Origin: Streptomyces hygroscopicus subsp. hygroscopicus
GTDB taxonomy: Bacteria > Actinomycetota > Actinomycetes > Streptomycetales > Streptomycetaceae
Assembly: GCF_001553455.1 (NCBI RefSeq)
Contig: NZ_BBOX01000033.1
Location: 1-53,603, forward strand
Reading direction: 5' to 3'
Length of the DNA stretch: 53,603 bases
A program made the translations under genes and the position numbers. This document shows, piece after piece, positions 33,492 to 40,392 of the stretch (positions within the stretch are counted from its first letter, which is position 1; each line of letters opens with the position of its first letter). The notes beneath the pieces are model-generated. The model was not told the DNA's origin. It did no database searches and saw nothing but the letters and a program-made list of their open reading frames with translations.

Positions 33492-33953
33492 CTACCGGCC
33501 GGTTGGGAGTGCGGCCGTGCCAGGGAACCGGCGCGGTGGATGGTCCATGACGAGGAGTTGATGGAGGCGGGCGAGTGCGGAGAGGAGGGTGTCTCGTTCC
33601 TTGTCGTCCACCTCGGCCAGGGCGTTGGTCAGGGCGTTGTCGGCGTGTGCGGCGCGGCGCTGTTCGCTGGCGGTGCGGATGGCCTCGGTGAGGTCGACCA
33701 GGGTTTTACGGCCGTCGGCGGGGTCGGCGGCGGTGGTGACCCAGTTCCGGCCGGCCAGGGACCGCACGCTGGTGGAGACGCGGCTTTGAGCGAGGCCGGT
33801 GCGCTTGGCGATGTCGCCTACGGCACTGCGAGGGTGCAGGAAGAGGTCCTGGAGGACCAGGAACTCGCCGGGGGCGATGTTGAGTTCGTGCGCGCCCATG
33901 CCTTCGAGGGCGATCTCTGCCAGGCGGCGGCCGAGTTGGTACAGCTCACTCAT
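33492..33953 (-). CDS. MarR-family regulator
   Basis: A 153-residue winged-helix repressor. The start at 33953 (MSELYQLGRRLAEIAL) has GGAGAG six bases upstream; ATG 33959 and the longer frame are less likely. ELNIAPGEFLVLQDLFLHPRSAVGDIAKRTGLAQSRVSTSVRSLAGRNWVTTAADPADGRKTLVDLT contains the recognition helix and the wing (ADPADGRKT). It is divergent from the membrane gene at 34081, with four AGATnnATCTT elements between them that are probable operators, so autoregulation and control of the membrane gene are likely. Confidence 0.92.
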   Translation of the reverse strand: MSELYQLGRRLAEIALEGMGAHELNIAPGEFLVLQDLFLHPRSAVGDIAKRTGLAQSRVSTSVRSLAGRNWVTTAADPADGRKTLVDLTEAIRTASEQRRAAHADNALTNALAEVDDKERDTLLSALARLHQLLVMDHPPRRFPGTAALPTGR

Positions 33954-33965
33954 CTCCATCTCTCC

Positions 33966-34045
33966 AAGATACATCTTCCAGTATCCATCTGAGCAGATAC
34001 ATCTTGACAGATCTATCTTTCCGAAGCATCTTGAGAGATGTAGAT
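33966..34045. promoter_or_regulatory. operator array for the MarR regulator
   Basis: Inverted-repeat elements: AAGATACATCTT (33966-33977), CAGATACATCTTG (33994-34006), AGATCTATCTT (34009-34019), and a looser AAGCATCTTGAGAGATG (about 34024-34040). The region is AT-rich compared with its surroundings and sits between the two divergent starts. Confidence 0.7.
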
Positions 34046-34080
34046 GGGCGGCAAGCCCGGACCCCACGAGAGAAGACACC

Positions 34081-34620
34081 ATGAGCCTCAGCGACTACCT
34101 GCTCTACACCGGCGTGTTCATCGCGATTCTCGCCACGCAACTCGGCACCCGGCGCCCGGACGCCAGGCGGCTGCTGCTGCCCGTCGCGATCGTCGCGGGT
34201 GTCGGCTTCAAGTACCTCAAGGACATACCGTCCGGAAACACGGCCCATCTGATCGAGACGTCCGGACTCGTGCTCGGCCTGCTCTTCGGTCTCGCCTCGA
34301 TCGCCCTGATCGAGGTCCGCCGCGACCCGACCGACTCCCGCCTGGTCACCGTCGCGGGCTGGCCCTACGCCGCGCTGTGGACGGCCGCGATGGCACTACG
34401 CATGGGCTTCGCCTACGGCTCTACCCACTGGTTCACCCACGCCCTGGGCTCGTTCTCCATGCAGCATCACGTCCCGGCCGCCACCTACGGCACCGCGTTC
34501 GTCCTCATGGTCCTGGCGATGATCACCGTCCGCACCGTCGGCGTCCTCATCCGCGCCCGCCTCGCGGGCGCCACCATCGACTTCGGCGCCCTGGGCATCG
34601 CCCGCCGGCTCGCACGCTGA
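34081..34620 (+). CDS. small integral membrane protein, unknown
   Basis: A 179-residue protein with about five membrane helices: YLLYTGVFIAILATQLG, LLLPVAIVAGVGF, SGLVLGLLFGLASIALIEV, AGWPYAALWTAAMALRMGFAYG and ATYGTAFVLMVLAMITVRTVGVLI. There is no transport or enzyme signature. It is divergent from MarR with shared operators, so it is the probable regulated target. MarR-controlled membrane proteins often deal with toxic small molecules; that is a family-level expectation, not visible here. Confidence 0.82.
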   Translation: MSLSDYLLYTGVFIAILATQLGTRRPDARRLLLPVAIVAGVGFKYLKDIPSGNTAHLIETSGLVLGLLFGLASIALIEVRRDPTDSRLVTVAGWPYAALWTAAMALRMGFAYGSTHWFTHALGSFSMQHHVPAATYGTAFVLMVLAMITVRTVGVLIRARLAGATIDFGALGIARRLAR

Positions 34621-34981
34621 GCGTCCCATGGGGTGACCGCCTTCGCGGCATGAGCAGGAGCAGGAACAGGAGTAGCGCAGATGGAATGCGGCCGAATGCC
34701 CCGCACTGCGCGACATCGCCGAGATCAGCGACTCAGCGCTGTCGGCCCAACCGCGTGTTGCGAAGATGCCGAGGACCTCGATGCCCGCAGCGGCGCGGCC
34801 AGCCGCCCGCCGCACACCCGACCCTCACGCCCCTGCACGCCTTCGACGCTCCCCCCAGGCGCGGGTCTTGCACGACGGACGCCAGTAGACGCGGCGCCGC
34901 CCGGAGGCTGACGCATCGGACCGCCGCACCATCCACACGGAGCGAACCGGCCTTCGAGGTCTTCCGGAGTGCGGTGGGACT
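34621..34981. other. gap without recognised gene
   Basis: A 360-bp interval after the membrane gene and before the PIN-domain gene. The open frames have no typical start, ribosome site or codon bias, and I recognise no family. It may be decayed accessory DNA marking the left edge of the island. Confidence 0.4.
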
Positions 34982-35425
34982 TCAGAGGGGTAGATCGTCA
35001 GGCAGGACGCGAAACGCCTTGTGATGGCCGAGGGGACGTACAGCACGGAAGTCCCGGCGGTCCAGGGTGAGGATCGCGTCGGTGTCGTAGTCGGCCGCCA
35101 GGGCGACGTTCACCGCGTCGGTGAGATCAAGGTCGAGCGCCAGGTAGCGGGAGCGGACGGTCTGAGCGATGCCGAGGTGTCCTTCGGTGATTTCGGGTAC
35201 GGAGACCCGGCCGCGGCGCATCCAGCCCCGGATGTCGTCGATCGCGCTCACCGCGGCCTCGCGGCCCAGTTCGCGGGTGGCCACGTGGTCGAGTTCAGCG
35301 AGCAGCAAGGGCGACATGACGAGCAGACCGGCAGCCATGATCGCTTCTTGCGCCGCTTGGTGCTCCGGATGCGCGGAATCGAGCGCTGCCAGCAGGCCGG
35401 AGGTGTCAGCGATGACGACGATCAC
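34982..35425 (-). CDS. vapC: PIN-domain toxin (VapC-like) of TA pair 1
   Basis: A 147-residue PIN-domain ribonuclease. Acidic residues come in the right order: IADTSGLLAALD (Asp), LLLAELDHV (Glu), DLTDAVNVALA (Asp) and LTLDRRDFRAV (Asp). It overlaps the upstream antitoxin by four bases (ATGA), the usual VapBC arrangement. VapC toxins cleave tRNA or rRNA when the antitoxin is lost. Pair 1 reads leftward, back to back with pair 2 at 36037-36655. Confidence 0.9.
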   Translation of the reverse strand: MIVVIADTSGLLAALDSAHPEHQAAQEAIMAAGLLVMSPLLLAELDHVATRELGREAAVSAIDDIRGWMRRGRVSVPEITEGHLGIAQTVRSRYLALDLDLTDAVNVALAADYDTDAILTLDRRDFRAVRPLGHHKAFRVLPDDLPL

Positions 35426-35682
35426 GCAGCAGTTCCTGAACCGGTTTCGCGCTGGGCAGCATCAGCGACGACATCACGCACCTCACCCTTGGCAAGAGTG
35501 CGCCCAGGGCCGGCGAAAGTGCGAGAGAACAACGGCTCATCCCATACGCGATTGGCCATGGCGGCAAGATGGATGCCCTGCCGGATGATCTCGGCCTCAC
35601 TGATGCCGCGACGCCTGGCCGCCTCCTTGATGATGGCGAGGTCTTCCGGGTCGGCGTAGACATTGGTGCGCTTCATGGACAT
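35422..35682 (-). CDS. vapB: ribbon-helix-helix antitoxin (VapB-like) of TA pair 1
   Basis: An 86-residue protein starting MSMKRTNVYADPEDLAIIKEAARRRGISEAEIIRQGIHLAAM, a ribbon-helix-helix DNA-binding domain. The C-terminal part (FSRTFAGPGRTLAKGEVRDVV) would wrap the toxin. ATG 35682 is chosen because AGGT lies just upstream; ATG 35676 is an alternative. Two ACATGTACC repeats at its promoter fit autoregulation. Confidence 0.87.
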   Translation of the reverse strand: MSMKRTNVYADPEDLAIIKEAARRRGISEAEIIRQGIHLAAMANRVWDEPLFSRTFAGPGRTLAKGEVRDVVADAAQRETGSGTAA

Positions 35683-35705
35683 GTACCTAGAGTAACACAT
35701 GTACC
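35679..35705. promoter_or_regulatory. probable VapB operator
   Basis: Direct repeat ACATGTACC at 35679-35687 and 35697-35705, an 18-bp period. Each contains the palindrome ACATGT or GTAC. It overlaps the antitoxin start. Confidence 0.6.
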
Positions 35706-35770
35706 ATCATGGTGTATGTGAGCCGCTTCTTTCCCCCTCGGCGTGAAAGCCCGGCTTCCCGTGTCGACCG

Positions 35771-35930
35771 TGCCCGATGGAGCGGTGAACAGCGGTCAAT
35801 GTCGGGTGCTGTGGGCGGCACTCCAGATTGCCGCCAGCGCTTGTTTGCGCTGGTCAGCGCCCCACTCAGTCCTGATCACCACGTGATTCCCAAGCTCGCA
35901 GCGCGGGTTCGGGGCTTGTTTGTTGTCTGG
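35771..35930 (+). mobile_element. integration scar 1: truncated tRNA-Gly(CCC) 3' half
   Basis: ATTCCCAAGCTC...GCGGGTTC at 35886-35910 matches the anticodon-to-T-loop part of tRNA-Gly(CCC) and then breaks off. The next 19 bases resemble the sequence after scar 3 (GGGCCTTGTTCGTTGTC). A motif beginning TGCCCGAT at 35771 lies 115 bp before it, as in the other scars. No 5' tRNA half is present, so this is an attachment-site relic, not a functional tRNA. Confidence 0.7.
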
Positions 35931-36036
35931 CCCTCTCCAGGCCTCGGTGCCCGTCGTGTGCCCTGTGCGAAGCTTCAGCGGACGGCGTGGTCGAGGGCTA
36001 TCGTGACAGCAGAGACGGCCGAGAGGGAGAGCCGCG

Positions 36037-36258
36037 ATGACCGCAGCCCATGACTACAGCGATCTGTACGACATCATCGAGCGACTTGAGCCCGAGCAGG
36101 TCGAAGAGCTGCGTCGACACGCCCTTCGCCTTGTGAAGACACCCCCACCGAGCCGTTTCCGTGTCCTACGAAGCTTCGACGGGCCGTCGGACGACCTTGG
36201 AGCCCGTGCCAAGGACATTACTCGCGAGGAACTCGGCGAGGCCGATGCTGATCGTTGA
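36037..36258 (+). CDS. putative antitoxin of TA pair 2
   Basis: A 73-residue acidic protein starting MTAAHDYSDLYDIIERLEPEQVEELRRHALRLVK, a helical N-terminus followed by a flexible tail RFRVLRSFDGPSDDLGARAKDITREELGEADADR of the sort that binds toxins. GAGAGGGAGA precedes ATG 36037. It overlaps the PIN toxin by 14 bases. It is not a ribbon-helix-helix protein, so it may not bind DNA itself. Assigned by position and composition. Confidence 0.7.
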   Translation: MTAAHDYSDLYDIIERLEPEQVEELRRHALRLVKTPPPSRFRVLRSFDGPSDDLGARAKDITREELGEADADR

Positions 36259-36655
36259 CACTGGCCCGATCGTCGCCCTACTGAACCGGAACGACCCGGA
36301 CCACAAGAGTTGTGCCGAGTTACTGGAGTCCCACGACGGCGAATTGCTGATCACGCCGTATGTGCTCACAGAAGCCTGCTACCTGCTAGCCAAGTACGTG
36401 AGCCCCGATGCGGAGATCAATCTCATCGAAGCCGTGGCCGCGGAGGACCTCATCCAGGTACCCACGGAGAGGGCAGATCTCTCCCGCATGGCAGAACTCA
36501 TGCAGCAGTACCGCGGATTTCCTCTGGGTGTCGCCGACGCATCGGTGATCGCGCTGGCCGAGCGCCTCAAGGCATCCAGTGTCGCCACACTGGATCACCG
36601 ACACTTCCGCGCCGTCAAACCCCTCCATGTACCGGCGCTCACGCTCCTGCCGTGA
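36245..36655 (+). CDS. PIN-domain toxin (VapC-like) of TA pair 2
   Basis: A 136-residue PIN nuclease: LIVDTGPIVALLNRNDPDH, VLTEACYLLAK, LGVADASVIALAERL and VATLDHRHFRAVK place the conserved acids. The start ATG 36245 lies inside the antitoxin gene. It is not closely similar to the pair-1 toxin, so the two pairs were acquired independently. It sits between integration scars 1 and 2. Confidence 0.9.
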   Translation: MLIVDTGPIVALLNRNDPDHKSCAELLESHDGELLITPYVLTEACYLLAKYVSPDAEINLIEAVAAEDLIQVPTERADLSRMAELMQQYRGFPLGVADASVIALAERLKASSVATLDHRHFRAVKPLHVPALTLLP

Positions 36656-36746
36656 CAGCCGGCATGAGCACTCGCCACAGGACCGGTGGTTCTCAAACCG
36701 AGAATGTCGGGCCTACACCGGCACAGCGACTTCAGCACGTCAGTAG

Positions 36747-36944
36747 GGTGCCGCCACGCAGAAGCTTCCGGACCACCCGGCGCACCGAGTTGACAGCAGA
36801 GAAGCCCTGGTGAGCCATATACGCAGCCTGCGCGACGATCTCCTCACAAGAGGCGATCAATGGGAGAACCCCAAGGAGATGTCGGCGGACGGTGACTGGA
36901 AACTCTTCGCCCGTGCGCTGAGTGCGGCAGTCGTTTACGAGTGA
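36747..36944 (+). pseudogene. fragment of a small conserved protein (possible DUF7660-type)
   Basis: After an in-frame TAG at 36744-36746 the frame encodes RVDSREALVSHIRSLRDDLLTRGDQWENPKEMSADGDWKLFARALSAAVVYE. It resembles the small Streptomyces proteins with a GDxWEN box and a final Leu/Ala-rich helix. No proper start precedes VDSRE; GTG 36810 would give only 44 residues. It is probably a truncated relic within the island. Confidence 0.45.
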
Positions 36945-36969
36945 CGGAGCTACCGGCGTGCCGGATCCG

Positions 36970-37127
36970 TGCCGGAACGAGCGGTGCACCACGGTCAACA
37001 CGGGCGACCATCCGTCGCCCCCACGATCGCCCCTGCGGCCGCTTCCGCATTTCAGCGCAATGATCTGACCCGCCGCCCCGCGATTCCCAAGCTCAGAGGG
37101 CGGGTTCGATTCCCGTCACCCGCTCCA
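36970..37127 (+). mobile_element. integration scar 2: complete tRNA-Gly(CCC) 3' half
   Basis: Positions 37083-37127 are the 3' half of tRNA-Gly(CCC) from the anticodon loop through the T-arm (GGGTTCGATTCCC) to the encoded CCA end (CCCGCTCCA). The motif starting TGCCGGAACGAGCGG at 36970 precedes it by 113 bp. The 5' half is absent, so it is an att site left by integration into the tRNA gene. Confidence 0.82.
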
Positions 37128-37136
37128 CGCTTACTC

Positions 37137-37688
37137 TCAAAGCTCCGGCCCTCGCTCATCGCAGCTTCGATTCAGCAGTTCCAGCGCCTGTTCCCAGCGG
37201 AAGGTATCGCGGCCGCCACCGGACTTTGGCTGGTGCGGCTCGTAATCGGCGACCAGCACGCCCATGCCCCGAAGGCGCTCCAGGCTCTGCTGGTAAGCGG
37301 GATGGGCGGCCTGGGCGGCGTTCAGATAAGGCAGGGCGACGGTGGGGACGCCGAGGCCGTACGCCTCGCACAGGATGCCCACGGCCAGAGTGTCCGAGAT
37401 CCCGGCGGCCCACTTGTTGATTGTGTTGAAGGTCGCCGGGGCGACGGCGATGGCGTCCGGCGGCGGGAGGGGACGCGGATCGCCCGGCGAGCGCCAGGCG
37501 GAGCGGATCGGATAGCCGGTCTGGGCCTCGACAGCTTGGGCATCGATGAAGCCCAGACCCTGCGGGGTGGCGACGACGCCGACGTCCCAGTCCCGCTCCT
37601 GCGCCGCGGTGATCAGCTTGCCGACGTCGTCGGCGATCCCGGCCGCACAGACGACCACGTACAGGAACGGCTTGCTCCGCTCGCTCAT
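37137..37688 (-). CDS. HFCD-family flavoprotein
   Basis: A 183-residue flavoprotein of the CoaC/EpiD (homo-oligomeric flavin-containing Cys decarboxylase) family. LYVVVCAAGIADDVGKLITAAQ is the flavin-binding first loop and IAVAPATFNTINKWAAGISDTLA corresponds to the second flavin loop. The canonical catalytic PxMNxxMW of CoaC is replaced, so it is not the CoA-biosynthesis enzyme. Its start overlaps the XRE regulator stop by four bases. Pairs of this flavoprotein with an XRE regulator recur in Streptomyces; their reaction is not known to me. Confidence 0.82.
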   Translation of the reverse strand: MSERSKPFLYVVVCAAGIADDVGKLITAAQERDWDVGVVATPQGLGFIDAQAVEAQTGYPIRSAWRSPGDPRPLPPPDAIAVAPATFNTINKWAAGISDTLAVGILCEAYGLGVPTVALPYLNAAQAAHPAYQQSLERLRGMGVLVADYEPHQPKSGGGRDTFRWEQALELLNRSCDERGPEL

Positions 37689-38959
37689 TCGGGCACTCCC
37701 AGTTGTCGGCCGAAGTGATGCAGCTCGGGTACGGCTCGGCGGTGGTCACGGGCCGCCATGTCAGCCACCAGTTCGCGTACGGCCGGCCGTCGGATGTCCT
37801 GGGCCGCGCAGCCTTCGGCCACGCGCAGAGCCCGGTACCCGTCAGCGAGCCTGCCTTGTTGACTGTACGCACGAGCGGCGTCGACCCACAGGGCAGCGCG
37901 CCGTTCGGGGACGGGGATCGGCCGGCGCATGAGCGGTCGGGCCGTTTCCAGGGCCACGCCCGCGTCGCCGAGGGAGACGGCGGCGCTGACGGCGTGCAGC
38001 TCGACGTTGGTGGAACTGAAGTTGGCCCACGTGTCGGGACGATCGAGGGACACGTAGCGGGCGATGCTCTTCGCCTCGGTGAGGAAGTCCTGCGTGGCCG
38101 CGCGGTCCCCGGCGGTACTCGCCGCCGTGACGCCGCGCAGCAGCATCAGCCCCAGGGCCGCAAGGTATCTCGGCCGGCGACGATCGTAGGAACCCATGAG
38201 CTGCTCCGCGGTGTGGCGAACCAGCGTCACGGCTTGAGTGGTGTGCTTCTCGCGGGCGAGGACGTGCGCGTGAACGCGGACGCTGGACGCCAGGACGACC
38301 GGGTCACCGCATCGTTCCCCTTCTGCCATGGCGCGGCCGACGGCCATCCACGCATGGCCGATATCGCCGAGCTTGAGCAGCAGGCTCACCGAGGTTTGGT
38401 AGGCCGTGGCCAGCAGACCGGTGATGGTCTGGGCATCGGGGGAATCCTCCGCTGCCCGCCTCAGGGCGGCGAGCAGCGGAGGCAGCGTCCGTCCCAATTC
38501 TGCGTACTCGCATGTGTAGAACAGCCGGCGGATGTCGGCTACCCGTCCGCCCAGTTCCGCGATACTCGCCTCGTCCGGCGTGGCGGCGGCCGGCGGACCG
38601 GGCAGCAGGGCACGGACAAGGTCCTGGTAAGCGACTGAGGTGGTCGTCGGCGGGGTCGCGAGGGAGGCGATGCTCGTGACGAGAAAGGTTCGGCGGTGCA
38701 TGTCCTCTGTCTCATAGTCCGGGGCATGAGGAGCCGGGACGGCGGCAAGCCCGAGCTCATGCGGTGGAATGTCCAATGCCCTGGCCACCTCCCGTAACAC
38801 ACGGGTGTCCTCGGTGCCCCTCCCGTTCTCCAGCCGGCTCACCTTCGACTGGTGATAACCGAGGACCGCGGCAACCTGTGCCTGTGAGCGCTTCTGCGAC
38901 AGCCGAGCTTGACGGATGATCCGCCCAACTCGTCTCGCCTGCCCCTGTGCATCGGCCAT
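37685..38959 (-). CDS. XRE-family regulator with TPR-like domain
   Basis: A 424-residue regulator. The helix-turn-helix is IIRQARLSQKRSQAQVAAVLGYHQSKVSRLENGRGTEDTRVLREVARALDI, followed by MHRRTFLVTSIASLATPP-like linker and a long helical repeat region. ATG 38959 is chosen; a TTG at 39004 would add 15 residues. It is divergent from the RsbW-like gene at 39136 and cotranslated with the flavoprotein. A dyad TGCATaagccATGCA at 39045-39059 lies in the divergent region and may be its binding site. Confidence 0.87.
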   Translation of the reverse strand: MADAQGQARRVGRIIRQARLSQKRSQAQVAAVLGYHQSKVSRLENGRGTEDTRVLREVARALDIPPHELGLAAVPAPHAPDYETEDMHRRTFLVTSIASLATPPTTTSVAYQDLVRALLPGPPAAATPDEASIAELGGRVADIRRLFYTCEYAELGRTLPPLLAALRRAAEDSPDAQTITGLLATAYQTSVSLLLKLGDIGHAWMAVGRAMAEGERCGDPVVLASSVRVHAHVLAREKHTTQAVTLVRHTAEQLMGSYDRRRPRYLAALGLMLLRGVTAASTAGDRAATQDFLTEAKSIARYVSLDRPDTWANFSSTNVELHAVSAAVSLGDAGVALETARPLMRRPIPVPERRAALWVDAARAYSQQGRLADGYRALRVAEGCAAQDIRRPAVRELVADMAARDHRRAVPELHHFGRQLGVPE

Positions 38960-39135
38960 CTCCGCTACGGCCCCCTCCTGCCGCTCCCGATAGTGCCCGT
39001 TCAACCGAGCTTAGGTGAGCGGAGATTCGCCTTCATGCGGGTTCTGCATAAGCCATGCACCAACGGCAGGAGTGTGGACCGCTGACAGTCCCGGAGCGGT
39101 TACGTGGAATGGCCCCACTCGCTCCGGAGGCGCTC

Positions 39136-39639
39136 ATGGAAACCCACCAGTTCAGCTTCATGATTCCCAGCACGGCCGACGCCGTCTCAGACGCGCGGAA
39201 GCGTATCTCCGAGAAGTTACGGCGCTGGGGACTACCGCCCGAAAGCGACGAACTCGGCTCAATCGAACTGGCAACCAGCGAGCTGATCACCAATGCCGTG
39301 AAGCACACGGGGCAGGAGCCCGTCTTAGTGGACGTCCACCTGAGCGACGGCCTCGTACGGATCGACGTATGCGACGCCAGCCGCGAGCTCCCGCAGCTGA
39401 GCCTTCCTGACGCGGTCGACGAGAACGGCCGAGGACTCCTCATTGTGACCGCTCTCGCCGCTCGGTACGGCGTGGAGCTCACGCCCACAGGCAAGCGGTG
39501 CTGGGCCGAGTTCGAAGTGGCTCCGGAAGCACTTATGACACGGATGCAGCCTCTTGTGCCCCTCCCAGCCGAGAATCACCGGCAGTCAACAGAGCTGCAA
39601 CGTGACCGCCGAACCTCGTCACCGCGAGGCCCCCGATGA
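39136..39639 (+). CDS. RsbW-like ATP-binding protein (anti-sigma type)
   Basis: A 167-residue HATPase_c protein of the anti-sigma/serine-kinase type: SIELATSELITNAVKHTGQEP (N box), IDVCDASRELPQ (G1 box) and DENGRGLLIVTALAARYGVELTPTGKRCWAEF (G2 box). GGAGG five bases before ATG 39136 (METHQFSFMIP) fixes the start. Streptomyces has dozens of such proteins, many associated with conservon-like or XRE contexts. Its stop overlaps the next gene (ATGA). Confidence 0.9.
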   Translation: METHQFSFMIPSTADAVSDARKRISEKLRRWGLPPESDELGSIELATSELITNAVKHTGQEPVLVDVHLSDGLVRIDVCDASRELPQLSLPDAVDENGRGLLIVTALAARYGVELTPTGKRCWAEFEVAPEALMTRMQPLVPLPAENHRQSTELQRDRRTSSPRGPR

Positions 39640-39923
39640 CGCCGCGGCCCGAGCACAACAGCAGTTGGGAACTCGATCAACTACACCGCGACGAGATCAC
39701 CGTGGCGATGAACTGGGTCATCCGCATCTGCCAGGAGATCATCCGCGACTACAGCCACAAGACCTTTTGGGTCCCCACTGGCAGCCCGACCAGCACGCCT
39801 CCGACCATGGACCACCTGATCGAGTCGGCCACCGGCGTGCTTAACAAGCTCCAACGCCAGCTCAACTGCGCCGAGACCATCGTCAGCAGCGCCGAGCAGG
39901 AACGCGCCAAGCGCCAACGGTGA
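39636..39923 (+). CDS. hypothetical helical protein coupled to the RsbW-like gene
   Basis: A 95-residue protein starting MTPRPEHNSSWELDQLHRDEITVAMNWVIRICQEIIRDY, with a C-terminal helix LIESATGVLNKLQRQLNCAETIVSSAEQERAKRQR that could form a coiled coil. It is translationally coupled to the RsbW-like gene and may be its partner. No family is recognised. Confidence 0.68.
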   Translation: MTPRPEHNSSWELDQLHRDEITVAMNWVIRICQEIIRDYSHKTFWVPTGSPTSTPPTMDHLIESATGVLNKLQRQLNCAETIVSSAEQERAKRQR

Positions 39924-39998
39924 GTGACAACTTTCTCTACGGGTTCAAGTCGGCTCGCTCCGCTCGCCGTTGCTCCCGGCCTCCTGAACTGCAAGCAG

Positions 39999-40299
39999 TC
40001 CGATCATGATCGGAGGTGCCGCGCACAGCGCGGCGGCGCCCCTCCTTGCCTTCGTCACCGGGGCCGCGCGCCGTCGCCCGTCCGCGCCCACAAGGGGGCG
40101 AAGACCAGGCCAGGGTAAGGGTGAGACGGCCCAGCCGAGGTCAGAACACGTCGTGGCTAAGGCGACCGGCTCCACGACTTTAGCCAGCCACTTTGGCGCG
40201 ATCCTCGCAGATCATGGCCCCAACGTCGTGCTTTACCGGGCAGGTCAACAGACTGCCCGACGCGCCGAAGCTTACGGGGCCATGATCACTCGCGCCAAA
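39999..40299. other. multi-stem palindromic region upstream of the nuclease gene
   Basis: Between the 95-residue gene and the nuclease gene there is a perfect 16-bp palindrome TCCGATCATGATCGGA (39999-40014). Further on, GTCGTGG/CCACGAC arms lie at 40150-40156 and 40172-40178. A long imperfect hairpin pairs TTTGGCGCGA (40192) and GATCATGGCCCC (40210) with GGGGCCATGATC (40276) and TCGCGCCAAA (40290), and encloses CGGGCAG/CTGCCCG (40237-40259). No convincing protein is encoded. Structured RNA, transfer origin or replication site are possibilities. Confidence 0.6.
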
Positions 40300-40392
40300 G
40301 CAGCTCCTGGCCAAAGTCGCTCCGCCGGCCTGTGGGCGCAGCTAAGCTTTCCGGTTGGTGACTGACGTGTCTTTGGGAGGTTCCGAGCCAGG

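Noticed and set aside
35709..36053. 114-residue rightward open frame
   Set aside because: Runs through integration scar 1 and has no ribosome site or codon bias.
37083..37127. Functional tRNA-Gly gene
   Set aside because: Only the 3' half is present; the acceptor 5' strand, D-arm and anticodon 5' stem are missing.
40006..40365. 119-residue open frame
   Set aside because: Overlaps the palindromic region; codon use is that of the structure rather than of a protein.
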